Positions 1 through 10,100 of a stretch of DNA of 64,000 bases are shown here, piece after piece. Within the stretch, counting starts at the first letter, position 1, and each line of letters opens with the position of its first letter. Below the pieces are notes generated by a model. It did no database searches. It worked only from the letters and a program-made list of their open reading frames with translations, and was not told the DNA's origin. Source of the stretch: Nothopassalora personata (taxonomy: Eukaryota > Ascomycota > Dothideomycetes > Mycosphaerellales > Mycosphaerellaceae); assembly GCA_033816765.1 (NCBI GenBank), contig CM066287.1:4278001-4342000 (forward strand). The letters are read 5' to 3'. The position numbers and the translations under genes were made by a program.

Positions 1-319
1 TGTCCCAGACCGAGCCACGTTCGTACGCATTGGATAACTTCAACTGTGTCGAAGAATGACTGAGGCTGGAGAGGTTCGTTGGTCATAGAGGCAGTGAGAT
101 ATGCAGCGGTCAGTGGTGACTTTAATATAGTGCGTGAGAGACCACTTGAGCGACTGTAAGCTTGCATTTCGCAATCGATTCATGCATATGACTGAGGGAG
201 GGCCTTTAACGTATCAAGCACGCCCCATCGTGTCCCACGCCGATAAATGCTACGCTACAACTTCAAACTCGATGCCTTTTGTACTCCAGTACTCCTGCGC
301 TCTATGCCATGGCCGGTTA
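1..319. other. 3' flank of the tRNA ligase gene; no gene seen
   Basis: No reading frame here has a recognisable product. The stretch lies downstream of the minus-strand tRNA ligase stop and probably holds its 3' UTR and terminator. A gene ending just outside the window cannot be excluded. Confidence 0.4.
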
Positions 320-2779
320 TTACCTCGAAAGAACCCCCTTGACCGATCCCTCAAGCTCAACGTTACCCTTGACGGCCCTTTCGTAAATGCCGTTCTGTCC
401 ACTACCTTCTTGCAGCCAGCGAGCGAGCAAGTCGTTCGACTCCTTGGGCTTGACGTCTGGTGATGCCGTGCCGACTGTGACGTGCGCAGTGTGGTTGACA
501 GAGTGGAACAGCTCGGTACTTCCCTCCGCAGGGCTTAGACGGACTACAAAGGCCATGACTCGGTCGTCCCACACGAGTCGTTCCAGGCGCACTTTGCTCG
601 AGCCGATCTTTGCATCGGGCAGCACGAAGTCGCGTTCCGGGGTTGGTGCCGATGCTTTCGCGTGGAGATCGTTCAGGTGTGCCCATTGATCTGGATACTG
701 GGCGGCCATAGCACGATGGATGAGAGTTACGTGGAACTCGTTCTGGATGCGGCGTTGGTTCTTCAGGGTGTTGTACATTCTCGCAACATCGGCAGGGGCG
801 TCAGCGAACATGGCCTGGAGGACAGCAGTCACTCGAGCGGCTGGCAGCTGAGTGGCGAAGTACTCGATTTTGCGTTCCTTTGGCTTTGCTGCACCATTTG
901 TCGATCCGTTCGAACGTGAATCCAGTTGCTTGTTGCCTTTGCTACGATCGTCGCGTCCCTTGATTTCGTGCCTGATGTCGACCTGGTAATCATGCATGGC
1001 AGCTTCGAGGGCCGCATCCATATCATCGCTGGTAGGCATGTCCTGGTCGCCAAAAAGCCTTGGATACTCTGAGTAGAGTCGCGAGATGACGGTCTCCAGA
1101 TTTTGTCTCGAGGACGAGATCGGGTCGAGATCAATGACAGTGTCGAAACCATCGTCGGGTTCCGCCTCGGGGTTGACTGGTTCGAAGCGATGCAAGAAGC
1201 CTTCCATGATGCCAATGATCTCGCCGGCGCCCTTGCTGGTGTGTATCGTCTGGTGGTTGTCTCCTCTGGAGAGCACACGATCTTGAAGAGTGGCTCGTAT
1301 GTTGTCGTAATTGCTCCGGTCGTGCACGAAGTGCAGTGCTACGAACCGGGTCGTCGGGACGACCTTTTGGACGTCTTCGATCAGCTGTCTTCGCTCTCGT
1401 CGTTGGTGGTTGTTGCGGTCTGCAATCATGGCAGGATGCTCGACCAACTCCTTTACGCACGCTTGAGCAAAAGCTTGGGGTTTGCCTCTCTTCACTGTGA
1501 TGTTGTCGTTCTGGATGTGGCCCCAGCCGAATAGTTTGCACAGAGCTAGAGCGACGGTGGTCTTGCCACAACCAATGGTGGCCACAGGTACAAGAATGAT
1601 GTCTCGACTGGCGGCATCATTTGACACCTCCCCTTGCTGTTCTTCTTGACGGATGATGTCGGAGCCTCTAAGGCCAATCTCAGCCAAGAAGTCGTCGCGC
1701 ATCTTGATTATGCCATGGTTCTGGTTGTACTCCTTGGCAAGCTGTGGGTTACCGTGAAGTTGCCTCCGAGCGAAATTGATGTACTTCTCCGTGATCTGCT
1801 TGTGCTTCTTGTATCTAGGCTCCCTGCCACTGATGACAGCCTTCGTGCACTCGCGCCACTGTCGGTACATGAGATAGGGCTCCTCGAACTTGTACTTGAA
1901 GAACCAATCGTGCCAAACGTTGGTGTTCGCCTTCGATTGACAGCGGATCACGAAGCCCTCGGTATCGCGACCGTCGTAGTTGCCAGTCTCCGCAACCTTC
2001 TCGAGGAAGTCCTTGACCTGGTGGATATCATCCTTGATGACATACTGTGTCTTCTTGAATCCCCACTCGTCTGCGAATTGGTCGACAAGGTGATGTGGGT
2101 AGGTCGCAAACTCGGGCAGGTTCAGATTGATTCCGTGTAAGTAGAGTCCAGCAGTCTCTGGAGCATACGCGAGAACATGTTCCTCGAACTCATCGTCGCA
2201 AAGTTCCGCGACAGCAGTGGCGTTCATCTGTCGCAACTTCACGGCCAAGTCCTGCTTCGTCTTTCCAACACTGGCAAGATGCTTCTCGACCCATCTCTCC
2301 CCAGCTTGCGCGTGGCTCGTCTCGGTGTCGCCCCGAGATCCAGTCGAGTGCTTGCTGCAGACCAAGAGTGTCCTGTCCTCCAGGACGCCGATGAAGATGA
2401 TGCACCCGTTCTCCTTGACGCTCAATTCATAAGGTCCGCGTGTGTTCTGCTCGACGTTTTGCCACTCGGTCTCTCGAACTTCCCCATGGTTGAAGAACTT
2501 GTCGTATCCTCTGATGGCGATCTCGGGTTGGGTTTTCCGGGTCTGCGTGGTAAATAAGCCCCGAGCATACGTTGGCAGGTGGGGCCTCTTGTAATCCCAT
2601 TCTTGCATTTTCCACGAGTCAACGGTGATGTCCGTGCCGGCTACTTGGAAAGTATTCTTCTTGGTCGAAAATCCTCCCTTGGATTTGCCTTTGCCCTTGT
2701 TGCCTTCGAGCCCGCGGAGCATCTCAGCCACTTCCTGTACATCCTGAGGCCGATACGGCGCTTCATCGCGATACGCCAT
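320..2779 (-). CDS. TRL1: tRNA ligase, Trl1 type
   Basis: Fungal tripartite tRNA ligase that joins tRNA exons after intron removal and, in yeasts, splices HAC1-type mRNA. The 819-residue protein shows the three expected parts in order. The N-terminal adenylyltransferase has the lysine nucleophile near residue 122 in KENGCIIF. The polynucleotide kinase P-loop GCGKTT lies near residues 403-408. The C-terminal cyclic phosphodiesterase carries two HxT motifs, HVT at about 683 and HVT at about 766. The frame stays open 72 bp further upstream, but only to a TTG, so I take the ATG at 2779 (MAYRDEAPYR). Length and architecture match the family, and no internal intron is needed. Confidence 0.93.
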   Translation of the reverse strand: MAYRDEAPYRPQDVQEVAEMLRGLEGNKGKGKSKGGFSTKKNTFQVAGTDITVDSWKMQEWDYKRPHLPTYARGLFTTQTRKTQPEIAIRGYDKFFNHGEVRETEWQNVEQNTRGPYELSVKENGCIIFIGVLEDRTLLVCSKHSTGSRGDTETSHAQAGERWVEKHLASVGKTKQDLAVKLRQMNATAVAELCDDEFEEHVLAYAPETAGLYLHGINLNLPEFATYPHHLVDQFADEWGFKKTQYVIKDDIHQVKDFLEKVAETGNYDGRDTEGFVIRCQSKANTNVWHDWFFKYKFEEPYLMYRQWRECTKAVISGREPRYKKHKQITEKYINFARRQLHGNPQLAKEYNQNHGIIKMRDDFLAEIGLRGSDIIRQEEQQGEVSNDAASRDIILVPVATIGCGKTTVALALCKLFGWGHIQNDNITVKRGKPQAFAQACVKELVEHPAMIADRNNHQRRERRQLIEDVQKVVPTTRFVALHFVHDRSNYDNIRATLQDRVLSRGDNHQTIHTSKGAGEIIGIMEGFLHRFEPVNPEAEPDDGFDTVIDLDPISSSRQNLETVISRLYSEYPRLFGDQDMPTSDDMDAALEAAMHDYQVDIRHEIKGRDDRSKGNKQLDSRSNGSTNGAAKPKERKIEYFATQLPAARVTAVLQAMFADAPADVARMYNTLKNQRRIQNEFHVTLIHRAMAAQYPDQWAHLNDLHAKASAPTPERDFVLPDAKIGSSKVRLERLVWDDRVMAFVVRLSPAEGSTELFHSVNHTAHVTVGTASPDVKPKESNDLLARWLQEGSGQNGIYERAVKGNVELEGSVKGVLSR

Positions 2780-3163
2780 GCCGCGCGCAAAGTATCGCAG
2801 TGCCGCTCTGATTGCAAACGATGCAGCGTCCAGGGTGAAGTTGGGAGGCAACTACTGCAGAGTGTGTTGTTTGTTTGTTGCGAGGCAAGAGGGGTGAGTG
2901 TTGTTAGCATTTGTTTGTTCTTCTTTCAAGAAAGTTGTAAGGCGTCAAGCACCTTCTTGGTCGAGTCACTTGCCGAAAGAGACATGAATGAAGTGCTTCA
3001 TGCTTGGCCAACACTTTTGCTCGTTTGCATCACAGGGTGGCTGGGTGTGTGTGTGGATTTGTGGTGTGGGGAACGGCAACGTGCGCAGGGGTGAAAGGAC
3101 GTCTTCACCTTCCGCACCTTCATCATCCTGAATGAATCCCACCAAACACGAAAGTAGCGTGTC
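2780..3163. other. divergent intergenic region between tRNA ligase and YwbE gene
   Basis: Holds the start regions of two divergent genes. No clear TATA box or protein-like frame was seen. Confidence 0.4.
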
Positions 3164-3792
3164 ATGAACCGACCCAAGAACCGGCAGCTACGCCCACCAC
3201 GCGACCAAGCTCGAGGTGGACGAGGCGGTCGCGGTGGTCAGCGGGGTGGTGGTGGTTGCAATAATCGAAATAATCATCGACCACAACAATATCCTGCCGT
3301 GCCTAACACGCAGCAAGTCGTGCCTGGCGTGGGCGTGTTCATAGTTCTCAAGGAGGATCAGCCGACTGGGCGTGAGACTCAAGGCGTCGTGCAGGATCTA
3401 CTAACTCGAGGTGACCATCCTAGAGGCATCAAAGTCTGGACATCTCGGCAAGAACAACGTGATGCTGATGGTGCTGACAATTTCTGCAGGTTCGTCTCGC
3501 TGATGGACAGGTGGGCAGAGTGCAGCGGGTGGCCGGCGCTCCAGGCGACACGAGGCCACAAGGTGTATCATCTCGAAGCACACGGCGACCTGACACCACG
3601 GAGGACTCGGCTGAGCCACCAGCTCGCACTTTGGCCGACTACCTCCCAGTCTCAGTCTCGGAGAATCCTGTAAAAAATGGGACGGCTTCTGGCTTGACGA
3701 TCGCTACTGCTACGGCTACGTGTCCCGTGTGTGGGCAGTTCGAGGGCGACGAGATGGCCGTGTCACATCACGTCGAGAGTCACTTCGACTAG
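3164..3792 (+). CDS. RGG-rich YwbE-domain protein with C-terminal zinc finger
   Basis: Two exons, 3164-3433 and 3490-3792, give 190 residues. The 56-bp intron is GTCTGG...CTGCAG with a GCTGAC branch site and keeps phase 0. Joining it restores the conserved YwbE/DUF2196 core: VPGVGVFIVLKEDQPTGRET runs on to GIKV, then across the junction to RLADGQVGRVQ. Residues 1-40 are rich in Arg-Gly, as in RNA-binding tails. The C-terminus has CPVCGQF followed by HHVESH, a C2H2 (UBZ-like) finger. YwbE is a small domain of unknown function, best known as a stand-alone bacterial protein; here it sits between an RGG tail and a finger. A nucleic-acid or ubiquitin-linked role is inference. Confidence 0.8.
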
Positions 3793-4047
3793 CAGTCGTG
3801 AATATAGGAGGAAGATTGCAAGACTGCATGCCCCTGCTCGAAGGATTACGGGACCACGAAAATGCATGCCTGTAACATATTGCTCGAGGTATGTCTTGCC
3901 CTCGGCAACTTGCCACACCAAGGCACATACACCAAGAACCTACTCCGGGCTTGTATGCCTGCCGGTGGACTCCTGGTTTTGCTAGACATGCTTATTCATC
4001 GAATTTGTGGATTCAACGCAGAGTGAAAGGCGACCCTCCAAGGTACT

Positions 4048-5500
4048 GTGTTCATTTTCCGTGCCAACATGAATCAAGGCGGCCAGGATGCTTCCATCAA
4101 TCACTCGAGACACCATCCACACCGAAAGACAAACCAGCACAAGACTACAGATACTGGCGACCATTGGTCAAGAAATGCTAACCACAGGTGTCACACCAGC
4201 ATCGAGAGCACGAGCAGCAGCATTATCAGGAGCAGACACCCACGTCGAGGTGCTGAAACAGGCGAGTCAGTATATCAAAATTACAAAGCCGTCAAGAAAT
4301 CACTTCCCGCTACCTCTCGAAAAAAAAGCCAGCAACGCCCCGTGCAGATACCACGACACCTTCGCCAAAGTATGAGTACCTCACCCTTGCGCGCAAAGTC
4401 AGCATCCACGAGATCGGCCGCGAAGCACAAACACAGCACTTTTGAGAAAGAGAACGCTGGAAGCCCATCAAAGCGTCGTAAAGAACCGCAGCCGTCATCT
4501 GTAAAGAGGCAAGCCCCGTCGTCTGAAGCGCTGGCAGAGGCTGGACGAGCTGCCTCGAATGCCGCTACGCCATCCAGCAGTCAAGCGGCCGTCATTTTCA
4601 GCCACGAAGTTCTTTCTTCGAGAGGAGATGGACCCTCTCAAATAGGGCAACCCCACAGAAGCATTCCGAAGCATACGAGGGCACTCCTCTAGCGCCACCG
4701 AGTCACCTTCTAAGATGCAGAGCTTTATTGAGAAGCGCAGATCAGCCCTACAGCCAGCCGTACCTGCAAAACAAGAGCGGAACTCGACCCAGTATGGTAA
4801 AGATACATCCACCAAAATCAGCGCCAGCAAGTTCTTCAGAAGAAAGATGGCGGCGGCCACTATCGTGCTGCAAACGAGCTCAACAGAAGCCAATGGTAGC
4901 ATTGTAACCAAGACAAGAGCTTCAGATAGTCTGCAGCCGCAACACGGGCATGAGCAGCAGATCCACGAGAGTCTCTGATGCCCAGCGCAAGCATCAACGA
5001 CGACTATATCACCGCAGCAGACACACAGCAAGTCCGCGCAGCTGTGACTGCTACGAAACAGACAACTGCATCTCACAGTCAGGACGACGCCGGACAAGAG
5101 CGCCAAGATACGAACTCTCGAGACCACGGCCAAGCACCGAAGGATGATACCACAACCAGGAAGGACATATGGTGAGCAGTCGATCGATCTTGGTGCAATG
5201 GTGATACGCATGACGGCGGAGTTGCAGGAGCGGCATCACCGGCGTTTCCACGCACATCGGCAAAGGCCAACACAGCACTTGATGACTCCCGAGCGAAGAC
5301 TACAGTGGCAGTCTACTTTGTACTCTACTCAGATCAGAAATTTTGACAAGAGAGCGGACTTTAGCAGCACGCATGGGTCGGAAGAGGAGAACGTCGGAAA
5401 GGAAGCGAGAGAAGGGGGAAGAGATGAAGAAGAGGGAAAACTTGGCAGAACTCAAGCTCTGGACTTGATTCGCGAAAGCGCTACCTTGCTGCGTGCGTAG
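4048..5500 (+). pseudogene. fragmented Ser/Lys-rich hypothetical gene, possibly decayed
   Basis: Protein-like frames follow one another but shift: 4048-4692, then a second frame through 4715-4978, then 4978-5175, then 5144-5500. Around 4600-4760 the second frame already reads well on both sides of an in-frame TAG (ATKFFLREEMDPLK, then the stop, then TEAFRSIRGHSSS). The pieces are basic and Ser/Gln-rich; the last has a plausible helical stretch (MVIRMTAELQERHHRRF). I could not find GT-AG introns that join all pieces. It may be a decaying gene, a real gene with introns I misplace, or one with sequence errors. No family recognised. Confidence 0.3.
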
Positions 5501-7160
5501 CCAGACAATTCGTAGCCTCGGTGCCTTCGTCAGCCTATGTGAAAGGTCTCATCATGGAGCTACAGCTCAGTCTCATATTCACGAGATCCCTTGGAGAGTG
5601 ACTCGTTCGTCAAGTTGAGAATTCCTGCTTGCCAACCTCGAAATCCACTGGCTCGACGGCCTCGACGATGAACGTGAGCTCCTCCACATCTGCATAATTG
5701 CGCATCTTTCTGACTGCAGTCTCCAGGTGTTGCTAAGTTTTCAACAAGTTCAGCCTGCAAAAGAGCATCTAGATAGCTCTTTTCAATAGCGACACTACTA
5801 CATTCTAACGACGACACTTCCCGTTCGGAAGAACCCGGTGGCCACCTGTACAGAGACACGAATGCCTCTTGATAATCGCTGCGATAGCTAGCTGCACTGT
5901 AGCACAGGGACTGTTGACTCAGCAGCGACCACATCCTTCTCTTGAGCTGTAGATATCATTTTGACCTATCGCTCTTGGTTTCGTCCATCATCTGCGCCTG
6001 CAGCGGCCAACCCAACGTAGCTGCACTCTTCTAAAACCGGACTCGGGCTTCACAACAGGCATGCTCCCATCAATTGTACACGAGGCTTGGCATTGCTGCA
6101 CCATTGAAATTCTTCGAAACACTGTCTTCAGCCGTCCATGTTCGGCAATGCGCGGACGGCATGTCCTCAACCCAAATGTATACCTCTGTCGTCAGAATAG
6201 CGGTCATGCCTTGCCAACAAGCAAATTAGTCACCAGGACGCCAAATGTCCTCTCTGCTGTATGCACCTGCTCCACACCATGGGAGCGCGGGCACGGCACA
6301 GCGGACAGTCCCTCGCAGTCGTCCTTGGCGAAGCTATGGATTGGGTTGTTCGGCTACTGCTGCAGCTATCCACACCATCTCGCCATCTATAGCTCCTCCT
6401 CGATTCGTCCAACAGCAACGCGCTGTGCTCCCGCCCGCTCGTTGACGACGGAGCATTCTGCATCGTTAGCTGCAGCCCGGTGCGGACCCTTCAACAAGCC
6501 TTCCTGCACGCGAGCTTTAACCAGCGGAGAAGAATATGGCGGTGAACAACGTCCAAGCAGTGTGCAGCAGCGCGTCCTACTGGGCCGCCGGGACAGCACA
6601 GCCTTGAGTGGTGGCTGTCATGTAGGTGATTGTGCATGAGCGCCAACGTGTTGCATTGCAAAAATCTTCCACAACGACCACTGCCTTGGACAGGTCATCA
6701 CCTATATACAGTATATACCTCTTCTCTATTGTGTTTTCCCTGGCAGGCAATGCTTGCTACGGACGAATTGTTCTGGCCAGTGATCGACACCACCGGCGCA
6801 TGACGGGAGACTGTTTCACCGAGTGTTGCTAGCCTCTCGGCTAAGATTGGCTTGATACACTCTTTCGAAAAGCCTCCTTGGGTGCAGGGGTTTCATAACC
6901 CCCGGTTCGTACTGTAGTCACATCTCCCGGAGACCTTGTGCGCGAGCAAGCAAGCACTCCACGACTCTCTCATACTCTTTGCTTCTTGGACAGCACGACT
7001 CATCTTTTTGGACACCCAAAGTCTCTACGGAGAGGCTCGCTCATCCACCCGTCTTCCCACCTCTGAACTTCTCCCGAGCTCCTCCATTACCACCACGATC
7101 GATCGCCTTCCATGATCCCACCCTCGTCGCAAGATTACACGATCGGGTCGCTCTACCTCA
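5501..7160. other. mostly non-coding interval with a possible small minus-strand gene
   Basis: On the minus strand near 5720-5610 a frame reads KMRNYADVEELTFIVEAVE and ends PVDFEVGKQEFST-stop at 5610. It looks protein-like and could be a last exon; an acceptor CAG lies just upstream, and a candidate earlier piece is at about 5790-5850. I could not define a full gene. A TATA-like run lies near 6704-6718. The remainder to 7160 is probably promoter and 5' UTR of the repeat-protein gene. Confidence 0.3.
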
Positions 7161-10100
7161 ATGGCAGTCTCTGTCGCAACTACTCGCGAAGACGAAGTGC
7201 ACGGATCGCACAAACTCAACACCCAGCCAGCTACTTACCGATCGGTTGAACGAAATGGCTTGAGGACGCGCATACGAGCTCTCGTGGGATTCTGGGAGAA
7301 TGTAAACCTCGCAAAAAGCCATGTATCAGACAAGACGCATGGTGTCGTCCCACGCGACCTTTTCAGGCCGTATGGGCCTGCCATGCCAAATGCTGCCGCG
7401 CTACCTACATATGAAGAAAGTGTTCTCGATGTGCCGCCAGATTACACGTTGACCGACGCGTTCGCGAACGCGCATACTTTCCATGACTCCAACATCAGTG
7501 TGACCACCAAGGCGGACATTGTTCAGGATCGCAAACAAGAAGCTTGTGAGATCTTAGGATCGCTCGAGAAGCTGGACTTCTCAAACTCAGAGCATATCAA
7601 AACTCATGCGAGCAAAAAGGCTAAAAAGGCGGCGAAGGCCGCCCAGATGAGCAAGTGGGCCGACAGTGACAATGAAGAGAAGAAAGAGGGAGAAGATGGT
7701 ACTGCCGGAGACGACAACACAGGGGGAGGCGGCGGTAGCGGCGGTAGCGGCGGTGATCCTCCAGGCGGGGATGACGGGGAATGGGGCGATGAATGGGGCG
7801 AGCCATCAGGCAAGAAGAACAAGAAGAAGAAGTACTACACGAAGCTGGAAATTATGAAGTGAGTAGCTGACTGTGGACAGGAAGAATCTTGAAGATGAAG
7901 AGAAGAAGCAAGAAGAGGAAGACAAGAAGGCTGAGGAAGAGGCCGCAGTAGGCACAGGAGATACTCCCCCAGAAGACGGTAAGTCTGGTCCAAAGTTCGC
8001 TCCATGTTCAACAGCATAGCTTACTGTCCCAGAATGGAGCTCTTTTCCCAAGAAAGGGAAGAAGGGAAAGAAGGGCAGAGCGGAGCAACAACCAGAGCCG
8101 GAGCCTGAGCCCGTTGTTGAAGTGCCAGTCATTGATACCGGCGCTGATGACGATTGGTAAGTACATTCCATCTAGGCTGACATGGCGACGTCTCCGGCTG
8201 GTCAAGCCGTCTTAGACAGCGACACGACGGCGTTTCAGCAGAGTCCTGAAGCACTGTGCTGAGAGATGTCGCTGGCCCGGCTGCCATGGTTTGGCTCTGT
8301 TGCCCATTGCTGAACATGGACTGACTCATTGTAGGGCGGGCTTCACAACAGGAAAGAAGAAAAAGAAGGTAGGCATTCCCATCGACCACATTCCGTTCGC
8401 GTTGCCAATATAACATGCGTAGAAAAAAGGTGAACTCGAGCCCGAACCGGAACCTGAAGTTGAGGCTGTCGTCGAGGTGCCAGTCGCTGATGCGGGCGCT
8501 GATGATGATTGGTCTGCCTTCACAACAGCAAAGTCATCGAAGAAGGAAAATAAGAAGAAGGGCAAGGTACGTAATTGGAGGAGACATTCCATTCGTTCTC
8601 GCGTCTCCGCATGGAGATCTCCCCTTTCGGCAGCGTTTCCTGGGGTATTGGGGGGGCACTTCGTGACGCTCACACCTCCAATCTCATTCCGCCTCTCGCT
8701 ATCGATACTGGACGCGCTCGTCTAATGATCCCGAAACGGCTGCACTCCCCCATACAGGTCAATGACCATGTGTCCTCTTCACAATTGCTGATTGTCACTC
8801 ACTCTAGAACGACCCTGCGCCCGCCGACCCACCGAAGGACGACATGAAGTTTGACGACATCAACCTCAATGACGACAAGGCCGCTCCGAAACTCGATCTC
8901 GACTTCGGACTGGGAAAGAAAGCGGAGCCTGCTGCCGAGAAGTCCAGTGGCTTCAGCTTTGGAGGATGGGGAAGCGGATGGAGTAAGTTGTGGAAGGCGA
9001 CACAAATTGTGCCTCTGAGCAATACGGTTGCCTCAGCTCAATGCCAGCTGTGTGGCCCTACTATCGAGCATAGCTAACACCCGTTGCTTTCTAGGATCAA
9101 GTGCGGCTGCATCTTGGGGGTTTGGTGGCTCAGCTAGCCCCGCGGAACCGAAGCAAGAAGAGGAGCCCAGTGGGTGGGGCTTCACTTCGACATTGTCTAA
9201 GAAGGAGAAAGATAAAGACAAGGACAAGAAGAAGTCTAGCGCGTTCGACTTCAACTTCAACAATATCGGAGGCGACACAGTCGCTGACACGCTCGATCTC
9301 GGTGCGCCCGCGGCCGAAGAGGAACTCAAGGCAGACGAAGATCCATGGGGCGGATTCACCAGCGCCAAAGACAAGAAGAAAGCAAAGAAGAAGGGCGCGA
9401 TTGTAGAACCAGAACCAATGGTAGAGGTACCGCCGCCGCCTGAGGAACCACCAGCAGCCGAAGAGGATCTCTGGGGAGGGTTCATGAGCACCAAAGAAAG
9501 AAAGAAAGCAGCGAAGAAGAAGGGCATGACAGCCGAGCCGCAATCTATCGTCGAGGCCCCTCCGCCTCCGCCCGCGCCCGAGGAGCAGCCAGCGGAAGAA
9601 GACCCCTGGGGTGGCTTCATGAGCGCGAAAGATAAGAAGAAGGCCAAAAAGAAGGGCTTGCTTGCAGAACCAGAGCCTGTTGTGGAAGAACCTGCGCCTC
9701 CCCCACCTGCACCAGAGGAGCCTCCAGCAGAAGAAGATCCTTGGGGCGGCTTCATGAGTGCCAAGGACAAGAAGAAGGCCAAAAAGAAGGGCTTGCTTGC
9801 AGAACCAGAGCCTGTTGTGGAAGAACCTGCGCCTCCCCCACCTGCACCAGAGGAGCCTCCAGCAGAAGAAGATCCTTGGGGCGGCTTCATGAGTGCCAAG
9901 GACAAGAAGAAGGCCAAAAAGAAGGGCTTGCTTGCAGAACCAGAGCCTGTTGTGGAAGAACCTGCGCCTCCCCCACCTGCACCAGAGGAGCCTCCAGCAG
10001 AAGAAGATCCTTGGGGCGGCTTCATGAGTGCCAAGGACAAGAAGAAGGCCAAAAAGAAGGGCTTGCTTGCAGAACCAGAGCCTGTTGTGGAAGAACCTGC

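Noticed and set aside
6828..6935. CTCTCGGCTAAGAT resembling the 5' part of U2 snRNA
   Set aside because: The branch-pairing segment and following U2 stem sequence are absent; chance similarity.
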